A DNA stretch of 64,000 nucleotides from Micromonospora sp. Llam0 (GTDB lineage Bacteria > Actinomycetota > Actinomycetes > Mycobacteriales > Micromonosporaceae), in NCBI RefSeq assembly GCF_003751085.1, contig NZ_RJJY01000001.1:4030001-4094000 (forward strand). The letters are read 5' to 3'. Each line of letters begins with the position of its first letter. The first letter of the stretch is position 1. The translations under genes and the position numbers were made by a program. The notes under the pieces were generated by a model. It was not told the origin of the DNA, did no database searches, and worked only from the letters and a program-made list of their open reading frames with translations. Shown piece by piece: positions 51,973-60,836 of the stretch.

Positions 51973-53843
51973 AACCCTCCCACGGCTTGTTCGCGCAGCG
52001 CGCGCGCATGCTGTTCCAGGGAGAACAGCTCCCCGGCCAGGGTCAGATACTCGTCCTGGTTGGTCACCGGATTGATCCGCTGAACCTTCGACTTCAGCTC
52101 CCGGATCCGGGTGGTGACCGCCCCCCACTGCAGGCGGGCCAGGGTCACCGAGACGTAGTACGGGTCCGCGTCCCGGTCGACGTGCAGCGGTTCCACCGCC
52201 AGCTCGGCAACCAACGCCCGGGCCGCGAGGTCGGCACAGTTGTCCCGGACCCGCTCGATCCACACCGCTCCGGTGGCGGCGGCCGCGGCCCCGCCGGCCT
52301 GCGCCATCGCGTCTCGCAGCACGGCGTGTACCGGATGCTGGTAGACCTCCGCGCCGAGGTTGTCGAACATCGGACCGGCGAGCACCGGCACCTGGAGCCC
52401 GAGCTTCAACGCCTCCCGTTCGACCAGGGTCTGAGGATCATCCGGCTCGTTGCGCGGCTTCGGTGCCGCCGGCGCGGGCACCGCGCCTCGGCCGCCGGCG
52501 GTCCGCTGCGGCCCGGCCACCGCCGCGAGCACCGCCCGCTGCACCGGTTCGATCTCCATGCCGAGGTCGCCGGCGAGCTTGCGCACGTACTCCGGGCGTT
52601 TGTCCCTGTCCTTGAGCTTTGCCACCAGCGGCGCGGCCCGCCGCATCGCCTCCACCCGGCCGTCGACGGTGTCCAGGTCGAACCGGCTGAGTACCTGCCG
52701 CAGCGCGAAGTCGACCAGCGGTTCCCGGCGCGCGACCAGGTCGCGCACGGCGAGGTCGCCCTTTGCCAGGCGCAGATCGCACGGATCCATGTTGTCCGGG
52801 CTGACCGCGATGAAGGTACGCCCGACGAAGCGCTGGTCCTCCTCGAACGCACGCAGCGCCGCCTTCTGCCCGGCGGCGTCCCCGTCGAAGGTGAAGATGA
52901 TCTCCCCGGCGACGGCCTCGGTGTCCATCAGCAGCCGGCGCAGTACGCCGATGTGGTCCGCCCCGAAGGCGGTGCCGCAGGTCGCGACGGCGGTCGGCAC
53001 CCCGGCCAGGTGGCAGGCCATCACGTCGGTGTAGCCCTCGACGATCACCGCCCTGCCCTGCCGGGCGATCTCCCGCTTCGCCTGGTCGATCCCGTACAGC
53101 ACGTGGGACTTCTTGTAGATCGGGGTCTCCGGGGTGTTCAGGTACTTGGGTCCGTCGTCGTCGTCGAAGAGCTTGCGCGCGCCGAAGCCGATGACGTCGC
53201 CGCCGAGTTCCCGGATCGGCCACAGCAGGCGGCGCCGGAAGCGGTCGATCAACGAGCCGGACCGGGCCTGGCGGGCCAGCCCCGCGGTGATCAGCTCCTG
53301 GGCGGTGTAGCCCCGCTGGCGCAGGTGCCGGGTCAGCTCGTCCCAGGCGTCCGGGGCGAAGCCGCACGCGTACCGCTCGGCGGTCGCCCGGTCGAACCCC
53401 CGGCGGGCGAGGAACTCGCGGGCCGGCCGGGCCGCCGGGTCGGTCAGCCGGTCGACGTAGAACTCGACCGCTGCGGCGTGTGCCGCGGTCAGCCGTTGCC
53501 GCTGACCGGTCTGCTGGCGTACCGGCGCGGGACCGGCCTCGATGTAGCGCAGTTGGATCCCGGCGCGGGCGGCGAGCCGCTCCACCGACTCGACGAAGGT
53601 GAGGTGCTCGGCCTCCATCAGGAAGGTGATCGCGTCCCCACCCTTGCCGCAACCGTGACAGAAGTACACGTTCCGGCCGGGTGCCACGGTGAACGACGGC
53701 GTCTTCTCGTCGTGGAAGGGGCAGAGCCCTTTGAGGTTGCCGCCACCGGCCGACTTCAGCGTGACGCTCTCCGAGATGATGTCGGCGATCGACGTACGCT
53801 CCCGCACCAGCGAGATGTCCTCGTCCCGGATCCGACCAGCCAT
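51969..53843 (-). CDS. dnaG: DNA primase
   Basis: The 624-residue replicative primase that makes RNA primers at the fork. Zinc ligands are Cys41, His44, Cys62 and Cys65 (CPFHDEKTPSF and CHGCGKGGD). The TOPRIM core shows VEGYTDVMACHLAG and FTFDGDAAGQKAA. A C-terminal helical domain should bind DnaB. ATG 53843 has GGAGG upstream; the frame extends to 53870 but adds nothing conserved. The downstream gene overlaps by four bases. Confidence 0.96.
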   Translation of the reverse strand: MAGRIRDEDISLVRERTSIADIISESVTLKSAGGGNLKGLCPFHDEKTPSFTVAPGRNVYFCHGCGKGGDAITFLMEAEHLTFVESVERLAARAGIQLRYIEAGPAPVRQQTGQRQRLTAAHAAAVEFYVDRLTDPAARPAREFLARRGFDRATAERYACGFAPDAWDELTRHLRQRGYTAQELITAGLARQARSGSLIDRFRRRLLWPIRELGGDVIGFGARKLFDDDDGPKYLNTPETPIYKKSHVLYGIDQAKREIARQGRAVIVEGYTDVMACHLAGVPTAVATCGTAFGADHIGVLRRLLMDTEAVAGEIIFTFDGDAAGQKAALRAFEEDQRFVGRTFIAVSPDNMDPCDLRLAKGDLAVRDLVARREPLVDFALRQVLSRFDLDTVDGRVEAMRRAAPLVAKLKDRDKRPEYVRKLAGDLGMEIEPVQRAVLAAVAGPQRTAGGRGAVPAPAAPKPRNEPDDPQTLVEREALKLGLQVPVLAGPMFDNLGAEVYQHPVHAVLRDAMAQAGGAAAAATGAVWIERVRDNCADLAARALVAELAVEPLHVDRDADPYYVSVTLARLQWGAVTTRIRELKSKVQRINPVTNQDEYLTLAGELFSLEQHARALREQAVGGL

Positions 53844-54156
53844 GCTCTGCCGCCCTCCTTCGAGGTACATCCTGCCCTGCCGCCACCATCACCGACGGTG
53901 CGGGTGCCGGGAGCCGGGTTCCGGCACCCCACCGGCTGCGGCAGACCTCCCGAACCCCGCCCTGACCAGGCAGGCTTCTGTCAATACGCACTTTCCACGC
54001 CTCGCCGAAGAACAGACCTTGTCCTTCCCTGTAACCAGGGCAATACTGTCTGTGTCGTACCTAGTGAACCGTTCGCTGGCTTGTTTCTCTTTCTTCACGA
54101 TTCACTGTGTCTTGTCTACATTGCCGGATCCCCAGCCCGAAGGAGGAGGCACCCCC
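53844..54156. promoter_or_regulatory. Divergent promoter region of dnaG and a small gene
   Basis: This 313-base gap contains an AT-richer stretch at about 53980-54120. A plausible rightward promoter is TTGTCC, 17-nt spacer, AATACT around 54018-54046, leading to the gene at 54157. A CCCTG/CAGGG hairpin lies in the spacer. The dnaG promoter is not clear. No gene lies here. Confidence 0.5.
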
Positions 54157-54453
54157 ATGCCCCAGCTGCTGCCCGAGACCAGCGCCACCGACCACCTGGA
54201 CGTGATCGCCCTCGACGAAGCACCCCGACTGTGTGCCCTCTACCGCAGCCGGGACGCCGAGCTGGCACCGGAGGACGAACTTCCGCACATCGCCGGCTGG
54301 GTGCTGGCCTGGCCGGACGGCTCGGCCCTGACCCTGCTCACCGAGGGCGACCAGCCACGGATCATCTCCGGATCGCTGTCGAACGTCGAAACCTGGTGGT
54401 CGGCGCTGCTCGCCGCAGACCTGGTCGCGGTCCGCCCGCCGGCCGAGGGCTGA
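54157..54453 (+). CDS. Small conserved hypothetical protein (98 aa)
   Basis: A 98-residue acidic soluble protein with a strong ribosome-binding site (AAGGAGGAGG, seven bases before ATG). Alternating strands such as IAGWVLAWPDGSALTLLT and ISGSLSNVETWWSALLAADLVAVR suggest a small alpha/beta domain. It is divergent from dnaG and convergent with dgt. I do not recognise a named family. Confidence 0.75.
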   Translation: MPQLLPETSATDHLDVIALDEAPRLCALYRSRDAELAPEDELPHIAGWVLAWPDGSALTLLTEGDQPRIISGSLSNVETWWSALLAADLVAVRPPAEG

Positions 54454-54511
54454 GTGAGCCATCTGCCGGAACCCCGGCCGACCGGAGACCACCGACCGGC
54501 CCCGTGCCGGA

Positions 54512-55807
54512 TCAGACGCGGGTCGGACCCGGCCGCCCCGCCGGCCGGGTCAGCCGCCGGTGCCAGGAGATCGCCGCCAGATCGGTGAGTGACGCGACCT
54601 GATCGATGATCACCCGGGCCCGGGCCCGGTCATCCGGCGCGTCCGACCACAATGGGAGAAAGACCGGGTCCAGACCGGCCGGGGCGTACGCGGTCAACGC
54701 CTCGACGAGTTCGGCGAGCACCTCCCGCTGCCGCAGATAGCCGGCGGCGGCACCGGGCCGACGCATCACGTAGCGCAACGCCAGCCCTTTCAACAACGCA
54801 CACCGGGCGCGCACCACCCGGGGCACCACCAGATCGGCCGCGTACCGCCGCACCGGCAGCCCGCCGAAGCGCTCCCGGGTGGCCGACACCGCGGCTGCGA
54901 CGAACGCCCCGGTGAGCATGCTGGTCGTGCCCTTCAGCGCCGCCTGGGCCGGGTGGCCGCCGTCGTAGCCGACCAGCAGCCGCAACTCCGGTCGGGCCAG
55001 CAACTCGGCCAGGATGCCGGCCAGGTCGTCGGCGGACTCGGTGGAGTACACCGCGGCGACGTCAGCCGCCAGCGCGGCCTGTTCGTCAGGGTCCGCGATC
55101 AGCCGACCGAGGTCGATGTAGCCGCCATGGATACCGTCCTCCAGGTCGTGCACCGAGTACGCGACGTCGTCGGCCCAGTCCATCACCTGCGCTTCCAGGC
55201 AGCGCCGCCGGCCGTCGGGCGCGCCGTCGCGCAGCCAGGTAAACACCGGCTGGTCGTCGGCGTACACCCCGAACTTGCGCTCGCCGGGCCTCCGTGGCCA
55301 GGGGTACTTGCAGGTCGCGTCGAGCGAGGCCCGGGTGAGGTTGAGCCCGACGGAGTCGCCGGACGGACCGATCACCTTGGCTTCCAGCCGGGTGAGCACC
55401 CGCAGCGTCTGCGCGTTGCCCTCGAAGCCGCCGTAGCCGGCGGCGACCTCGTCCAGCGCCCGCTCACCGTTGTGTCCGAAGGGCGGGTGTCCGAGGTCGT
55501 GGGCCAGACCCGCGACGTCCACCACGTCCGGGTCACAGCCGAGCCGGGCACCCATCTCGCGGGCGATCTGCGCGACCTCCAGCGAATGGGTCAACCGGGT
55601 CCGGGGTACGCCGTCCGCGCCGCTCGGGTCCGCCAGATGCACCTGGGTCTTGGCCGCCAGCCGCCGGAACCCGGCCGAGTGCAGCACCCGGGCCCGGTCC
55701 CGCTCGTACGGGCTGCGCCCGTAGCCGGTGTCCTTGGCCGGCTCCGGCACCAGACGGTGCGAGTCGGCGGCGCGACCAGCCGCCGGGCCGTCCGGAGAGG
55801 CACTCAC
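54512..55807 (-). CDS. dgt: Deoxyguanosinetriphosphate triphosphohydrolase-like protein
   Basis: A 431-residue HD-domain dNTP triphosphohydrolase, which cleaves triphosphate from dGTP-type nucleotides and tunes dNTP pools. The metal ligands are visible in [15 protein letters not shown] (His), [12 protein letters not shown] (His-Asp) and [17 protein letters not shown] (Asp). It begins [20 protein letters not shown], standard for the family. Lying next to dnaG and ppdK, it is part of a conserved actinobacterial housekeeping neighbourhood. Confidence 0.94.
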   Translation of the reverse strand: MSASPDGPAAGRAADSHRLVPEPAKDTGYGRSPYERDRARVLHSAGFRRLAAKTQVHLADPSGADGVPRTRLTHSLEVAQIAREMGARLGCDPDVVDVAGLAHDLGHPPFGHNGERALDEVAAGYGGFEGNAQTLRVLTRLEAKVIGPSGDSVGLNLTRASLDATCKYPWPRRPGERKFGVYADDQPVFTWLRDGAPDGRRRCLEAQVMDWADDVAYSVHDLEDGIHGGYIDLGRLIADPDEQAALAADVAAVYSTESADDLAGILAELLARPELRLLVGYDGGHPAQAALKGTTSMLTGAFVAAAVSATRERFGGLPVRRYAADLVVPRVVRARCALLKGLALRYVMRRPGAAAGYLRQREVLAELVEALTAYAPAGLDPVFLPLWSDAPDDRARARVIIDQVASLTDLAAISWHRRLTRPAGRPGPTRV

Positions 55808-55967
55808 CTTCAGCAGCCTAACGCCCTGGCGGGGCGGCGAACCGGACCCGTCGGGGCGGCGGATGCCGTCACCCGATCAGGTAACGATTTCGGGATGATT
55901 TCCGGTTTGTGTCGTGATGTTGACGTCGACCCTGCGGGACCCGTACCGGCCAGCCCACAATCGGGAC

Positions 55968-56528
55968 GTGGCTGACCAGGGGTGGATCCGTACCAGCCGG
56001 CTCGTACACATCTGCGATGTCGCCGAACCGATGCGGTACGCCGTCGAGGAGCACTGCGCCGGCCAGCTCATGGGAGAGCTGGCCGGCGCCAGCGCCTGCT
56101 GTCTGACCAGTTCGACCGGCCCGACCGGATCGACGCGACCACCGCACCGTCATCATCGGGTCGACATCCTGCTCGGCCGGCACCTGGTCACGGCCGGGGA
56201 CGATCCGCCGCACGGCTACGCCCGGTCGGCCCGACTGGCCACGCTGGCGCTGGCCCTGCCGGCGGCGGACGGCATCCTGGTCACCGCCCGCTGGCAGATC
56301 CACGGCCGGCCCGAGTCCTGCTGGCTGGGGTTCGGCGACGGGCCGGACGGCCGGACCTTCCTGCTGCTGCTGCAGGCCGCAGTCGAGCGGGTCGCTCAGC
56401 CACGTCCGCTGAGCACGCAGAACTCGTTGCCCTCCGGATCCGCCAGCACCATCCAGGTGACGTCTCCCTGGTCGATGTCGACCCGGCGGGCACCCATGTC
56501 GACCAGCCGCTCGACCTCCGCTGCCTGA
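55968..56528 (+). CDS. Hypothetical protein overlapping an antisense gene
   Basis: A possible 186-residue protein from GTG 55968. The first 145 residues (with CDVAEPMRYAVEEHCAG and RLATLALALPAADGILVTARWQIHG) look protein-like, with regular helices and strands. From 56396 on, the frame is antisense to the VOC-family gene and turns Ser/Pro-rich, so either the stop has been lost by frameshift or the tail is unstructured. The ribosome-binding site is weak. No family recognised. Confidence 0.45.
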   Translation: MADQGWIRTSRLVHICDVAEPMRYAVEEHCAGQLMGELAGASACCLTSSTGPTGSTRPPHRHHRVDILLGRHLVTAGDDPPHGYARSARLATLALALPAADGILVTARWQIHGRPESCWLGFGDGPDGRTFLLLLQAAVERVAQPRPLSTQNSLPSGSASTIQVTSPWSMSTRRAPMSTSRSTSAA

Positions 56529-56746
56529 TCCGTCGGACGCAGGTCGATGTGCAGCCGGTTCTTCAACTGCTTGCTCTCCGGCACCGGGACGAAGATCAGC
56601 CCGGGCAGTTGGTCCGGCGCCCGCCGGATCTCCACCTCGTCCGGCGCCTCGTGCACGATCTGGTAGCCGAGCGCCTGCGCCCACCATCTGGCCAGCCGGG
56701 CCGGGTCGTGGGCGTCGACCACCAGGTTCTCCCACTGACTTGCCAC
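56396..56746 (-). CDS. VOC-family (glyoxalase-like) protein
   Basis: A 116-residue single-domain vicinal-oxygen-chelate protein. It starts ENLVVDAHDPARLARWWAQALGYQIVHE and ends with WMVLADPEGNEFCVLSG, the family's beginning and end signatures, with HIDLRP in the middle. VOC proteins act as metal-dependent isomerases, dioxygenases or resistance proteins, usually as dimers. The convergent gene overlaps its 3' end by 133 bases. Confidence 0.9.
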   Translation of the reverse strand: MASQWENLVVDAHDPARLARWWAQALGYQIVHEAPDEVEIRRAPDQLPGLIFVPVPESKQLKNRLHIDLRPTDQAAEVERLVDMGARRVDIDQGDVTWMVLADPEGNEFCVLSGRG

Positions 56747-57208
56747 CGGCCACCTCCTGAGGTCGTACGGAACCCGGTTCCAGGCCTACGGTACGGCGGC
56801 CACCACCGACCCGGCAGGGTGACGGGCCAAACACCCGAAGTCAGTTTGATGATCGTTCGCAATAGCCGATCAGTTATCAGTTGCTGTCCGATTGCCGATG
56901 GTTACGGGTCCACAAAGAAACATCGCCTGCGGTAACGTGCCAGGAGCACATCGTCACTGCCGCCTCGACCGGACGATTGGACAACCCGCTGGTGTCGATC
57001 ATCGACCGACCGAGGCCCGCCGGCACCCCACCCGGCCCGGTGGCGGAACCTGCGCCCCACCGTCGCGCGGCGCGCAACGTCGCCGACGCCGCGCCGACCG
57101 CGGTCGCCCTCCCCGCCCGGCCACCACCCGCCCGTACGCCTGCGGCGGGTCGGTCGGGACGAAGGTCGGCGACCAGCCAACCGGACGATCGAGTGAAGGA
57201 GACCGCCG
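56747..57208. other. Divergent intergenic region before the roadblock gene
   Basis: A 462-base stretch between the VOC gene and the roadblock gene. The part at about 56840-56930 is AT-richer and probably carries promoters. A possible plus-strand frame runs from a TTG at 56881 to 57219, but it is Pro/Ala/Arg-rich, has no ribosome-binding site and overlaps the next start, so I do not call it a gene. Confidence 0.45.
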
Positions 57209-57697
57209 GTGGACACTGACACCGCCATCGTTACCGAGCTGAACGGGCTACGCCGCCGGGTGCCCGACGTGACCGGCTCCGTACTGACCGGGGTGGACGG
57301 CCTGCTGATCACCCACGACCTCGCCAACGCCGAAGCGGAGAGCATCGCCGCGCTGGCCGCCGCCAGCGTCGGCCTGGGGCGGCGGTTCGCGATGACCGCC
57401 GGCCACGGTGACCTGCGGGAGACCGTCATCCACGGCAACCGTGGCCAGGTCGCCCTCTACCCGGTGGGCGACCGGGCGCTGCTCGCCGTACTCGCCGGAC
57501 CGGGCACCGATCCGGGCCTGCTGCACGCGCATGGCCGCCGGGCCGCCCGGTCGATCGGCGAGCTGCTGCGCAGCAAACCGGCCGGCAACGTCGCGGCACC
57601 GGTACCGGGCCTGCTGGACAACCACGCGCCGCTGGCGGTCCGCACCCCGATGGCGACCCTGCCGTACAACCCGGCGCTACCGCGCCGCCGGTTCTGA
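57209..57697 (+). CDS. Roadblock/LC7 domain protein
   Basis: A 162-residue protein whose first 120 residues are a roadblock/LC7 domain (ITELNGLRRRVPDVTGSVLTGVDGLLITHD in outline, then AAASVGLGRRFA and GQVALYPVGDRALLAVLAGPG). Such proteins regulate small Ras-like GTPases, and in actinobacteria usually sit in operons with a sensor kinase, a DUF742 protein and a GTPase. None of those is adjacent here, so this is a lone copy. The GTG at 57209 follows AAGGAG with a seven-base spacer. Confidence 0.87.
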   Translation: MDTDTAIVTELNGLRRRVPDVTGSVLTGVDGLLITHDLANAEAESIAALAAASVGLGRRFAMTAGHGDLRETVIHGNRGQVALYPVGDRALLAVLAGPGTDPGLLHAHGRRAARSIGELLRSKPAGNVAAPVPGLLDNHAPLAVRTPMATLPYNPALPRRRF

Positions 57698-57780
57698 CCG
57701 ACGCCGACCAAGGCAGCACCGGCCGAGGCCACGCCTACCGGCGTCGGCCGAGGCGGTACCGGTCGGCGTCGGCCGAGGCG

Positions 57781-57820
57781 GCGGCCGGGCACCCTCTCGC
57801 CCCCCAGGGTGCCCGGCCGC
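57781..57820. terminator. Bidirectional terminator between roadblock and ppdK genes
   Basis: Perfect 15-bp arms (57781-57795, 57806-57820) around a 10-nt loop between two convergent genes. A near-identical 18-bp direct repeat (CGGCGTCGGCCGAGGCGG) precedes it. Confidence 0.78.
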
Positions 57821-57859
57821 TCTTCGCCACCGGTCGGGCCACTCTTGACCGCCGGTCGG

Positions 57860-60595
57860 TCAGCGGCTGTCCGAGCCGGTCGACTCGACCGTCGCCCGGC
57901 CGGCCTCCAGCCGGGCCACCGGCACCCGGAACGGCGAGCAGGACACGTAGTCCAGGCCCGCCTCGTGGAAGAAGTGCACCGAGTCGGGGTCGCCGCCGTG
58001 CTCGCCGCAGACCCCGATCTTCAGGCCGGGCCGGGCGACGCGGCCCTCCTCGACGGCGATCCGCACCAGCCGACCCACCCCGTCCCGGTCGATCGACTCG
58101 AACGGCGAGATGCCGAAGATGCCCAGCTCCAGGTAACGCCAGAAGAACGCGCCCTCCACGTCGTCACGGGAGAATCCCCAGCCCATCTGGGTCAGGTCGT
58201 TGGTGCCGAAGGAGAAGAACTGCGCCGATCCGGCGAGCTGACCGGCGGTCAACGCGGCCCGGGGCACCTCGATCATGGTGCCGATCAGGATCTCGACCGA
58301 CCGGTCGCCGAGCACCTCGGCGATGATCCGGTCGGCTTCCGCGCGTACCGTCTCCAGTTCCTGGACCGCACCGACCAGCGGGACCATGATCTCCGGGCGC
58401 GGATCGCGCCCGGCGGCGGCCAACTCGACGGCCGCCTCGGTGATCGCCCGCACCTGCATCGCGAACAACCCCGGGATGACCAGGCCGAGCCGCACGCCAC
58501 GGAGCCCGAGCATCGGATTCTGTTCGTGCATCCGGCGCACCGCGGCGAGCAGGGCCGTGTCACGGCCGGCGTCCTGACCCCGGGCCTGCGCCAGGGCGAC
58601 CGACACGGCCAGTTCCTCCAGCGACGGCAGGAACTCGTGCAGCGGCGGGTCGATCAGCCGTACGGTGACCGGCAGCCCGTCCATCTCCTGGAAGATCTCC
58701 CGGAAGTCGGCCCGCTGCAGAGGCAGCAGTTCGGCCAGCGCGGCCGCACGCTCCGCCTCGTCACGGGCCAGGATCAACCGCTCCACCAGCTCCCGGCGGT
58801 CGCCGAGGAACATGTGTTCGGTGCGGCAGAGCCCGATCCCCTCGGCGCCGAACCGCCGGGCCCGGGCCGCGTCTGCGCCGGTGTCGGCGTTCGTGCGCAC
58901 CGCCAGCCGCCGCCGGTCGTCGGCGTGGGACAGGATCCGGTGTACGGCGAGCACCAGCGGGTCGGTGGTGCTCGCCGGGTCGACGGTGCCTTCGAAGTAC
59001 TGCACCACCTCGGACGGGCGCACCGGCACCGCACCGAGGTACAGGCAGCCGCTGGTGCCGTCGATCGACACCACGTCACCTTCGGAGACGATCTGGTCGC
59101 CGACGATGAACCGACCGGCCCCGGCGTCGATGTCGAGGGCGTCGGCCCCGCACAGGCAGGTCTTGCCCATCCCCCGGGCCACCACGGCGGCGTGGCTGGT
59201 CTTGCCGCCCCGGCTGGTCAGAATGCCCTGCGCGGCGATCATGCCGGGCAGGTCGTCGGGGTTGGTCTCCCGCCGGACCAGGACCACCTGGTCCCCCTGC
59301 CGGGCCAGCTCGACCGCCCGGGCCGAGTCGAAGACGACCCTGCCGACCGCCGCACCCGGCGAGGCACCGATCCCGGTGGCGATCGTCGGCGGCGCGTCGG
59401 ACAGGTCGAAGCAGGGGAACATCAGCTGCGCCAGCTGCGCCCCGCTGACCCGGTGCAGCGCCTCGTCCAGATCGATGATCCCCTCGTCGACCAGCTGGCT
59501 GGCGATGACGAACGCGGCGGCGGCGGTCCGCTTGCCGACCCGGGTCTGCAGCATCCACAGCTTGCCGCGTTCGATGGTGAACTCGATGTCGCACAGGTCC
59601 CGGTAGTGGTTCTCCAGCCGGGCCATGATGGTCAGCAGCTCGTCGTACGAGCGGGGGTCGAGCCGGGCCAGCTCCTGCAGCGGCAGCGTGTTGCGGATCC
59701 CGGCGACCACGTCCTCGCCCTGCGCGTTGGCCAGGTAGTCGCCGTAGACCCCCTGGTCACCGCTGGCCGGGTCGCGGGTGAAGGCGACGCCGGTGCCGGA
59801 GTCCGGCCCCAGGTTGCCAAAGACCATCGCGACCACGTTGACCGCGGTGCCGAGCTCGGCGGGGATCCGCTCCTGACGCCGGTAGATCACCGCCCGGTCG
59901 GCGTTCCACGAGTCGAAGACCGCCCGGATCGCCAGGTCGAGCTGCTCGCGGGGGTCCTGCGGGAAGTCCCGGCCGGTGTGCGCGAAAAAGATCTTCTGGT
60001 ACGCCCGGACCAGTCCGCGCAGCGCGTCGGCGTCCAGCGCGAGATCGTCGTCGGAGCCGGTGGCCCGCTTGGCCGCCTCCAGCGCCTGGTCGAACTCCTC
60101 CCCCGGGACCCCGCAGACCGTTCGGCCGAACATCTGGACCAGCCGGCGGTAGGAGTCCCAGGCGAACCGTTCGTCACCGCCGGCCTGGGCGGCGAGCCCT
60201 GCCACGCACTCGTCGTTGAGGCCCACGTTGAGCACCGTCTCCATCATTCCCGGCATGGAGAACCTGGCCCCGGAGCGGACCGAGACCAGCAGCGGGTCGG
60301 CCGGGTCACCGAGCCGTTTTCCGCGCTGGCGCTCCAGCCGGTCCAGGGCGGCGGCGATCTGGTCGGGCAGATCCGGCGGTACCGCGCCGGTCGCCAGGTA
60401 GGCCCGGCACGCCTCGGTGGTGATGGTGAAGCCGGGTGGGACCGGCAGGCCGAGGTTGGTCATCTCGGCCAGGTTCGCCCCCTTGCCGCCGAGCAGATCC
60501 CGCTGGTCACGGTTTCCCTCGGTGAAGTCGTAGACGTACCTGTGGTGATCGGTTGTCTGTCGGGACGGGTCGCCCGGTCCGCCGGATTCCGCCAT
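57860..60595 (-). CDS. ppdK: Pyruvate, phosphate dikinase
   Basis: A 911-residue enzyme that interconverts pyruvate, ATP and phosphate with phosphoenolpyruvate, AMP and pyrophosphate. The N-terminal ATP-grasp part begins DLLGGKGANLAEMTNLGLPVPPGFTITTE. The phosphohistidine domain holds LTSRGGKTSHAAVVARGMGK (catalytic His). The C-terminal barrel ends with GVCGEHGGDP (catalytic Cys). The length fits the family. A 16-bp perfect palindrome lies 43 bases upstream of the ATG, suggesting regulation. It supports gluconeogenesis or PEP balance. Confidence 0.96.
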   Translation of the reverse strand: MAESGGPGDPSRQTTDHHRYVYDFTEGNRDQRDLLGGKGANLAEMTNLGLPVPPGFTITTEACRAYLATGAVPPDLPDQIAAALDRLERQRGKRLGDPADPLLVSVRSGARFSMPGMMETVLNVGLNDECVAGLAAQAGGDERFAWDSYRRLVQMFGRTVCGVPGEEFDQALEAAKRATGSDDDLALDADALRGLVRAYQKIFFAHTGRDFPQDPREQLDLAIRAVFDSWNADRAVIYRRQERIPAELGTAVNVVAMVFGNLGPDSGTGVAFTRDPASGDQGVYGDYLANAQGEDVVAGIRNTLPLQELARLDPRSYDELLTIMARLENHYRDLCDIEFTIERGKLWMLQTRVGKRTAAAAFVIASQLVDEGIIDLDEALHRVSGAQLAQLMFPCFDLSDAPPTIATGIGASPGAAVGRVVFDSARAVELARQGDQVVLVRRETNPDDLPGMIAAQGILTSRGGKTSHAAVVARGMGKTCLCGADALDIDAGAGRFIVGDQIVSEGDVVSIDGTSGCLYLGAVPVRPSEVVQYFEGTVDPASTTDPLVLAVHRILSHADDRRRLAVRTNADTGADAARARRFGAEGIGLCRTEHMFLGDRRELVERLILARDEAERAAALAELLPLQRADFREIFQEMDGLPVTVRLIDPPLHEFLPSLEELAVSVALAQARGQDAGRDTALLAAVRRMHEQNPMLGLRGVRLGLVIPGLFAMQVRAITEAAVELAAAGRDPRPEIMVPLVGAVQELETVRAEADRIIAEVLGDRSVEILIGTMIEVPRAALTAGQLAGSAQFFSFGTNDLTQMGWGFSRDDVEGAFFWRYLELGIFGISPFESIDRDGVGRLVRIAVEEGRVARPGLKIGVCGEHGGDPDSVHFFHEAGLDYVSCSPFRVPVARLEAGRATVESTGSDSR

Positions 60596-60637
60596 TGTTG
60601 GCCTCCCATGTGCCGTTCGGCGCTGAACGATGGTTCA

Positions 60638-60653
60638 CCAATGGCCATTGGTT
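60638..60653. promoter_or_regulatory. Palindromic operator candidate upstream of ppdK
   Basis: ACCAATGG followed by its exact inverse CCATTGGT, 43 bases before the ppdK start codon, in a locally AT-richer part of the 241-base gap. A perfect, non-GC palindrome in this genome is unlikely to be a terminator and more likely a protein-binding site. Confidence 0.5.
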
Positions 60654-60836
60654 GGCGCAGGTTAAGCGACCAGGGAGGTCAGCCGACAGTAGTGGGTGAC
60701 CAGCCGCACAGGAAACGACACAGGTGGCGATCGGATGGGCGTTCTGGGAGCGCTTCCGTGCGCAGTTCCGCGCATTCACCGGTGTGCTGGATCACCCCGG
60801 TGAAGCGGTGTGAAGTACGGGATCCGTCGGCGGATT

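Noticed and set aside
56881..57219. Small plus-strand gene before the roadblock gene
   Set aside because: TTG start, no ribosome-binding site, Pro/Ala/Arg-rich product and an overlap with the next gene's start region.
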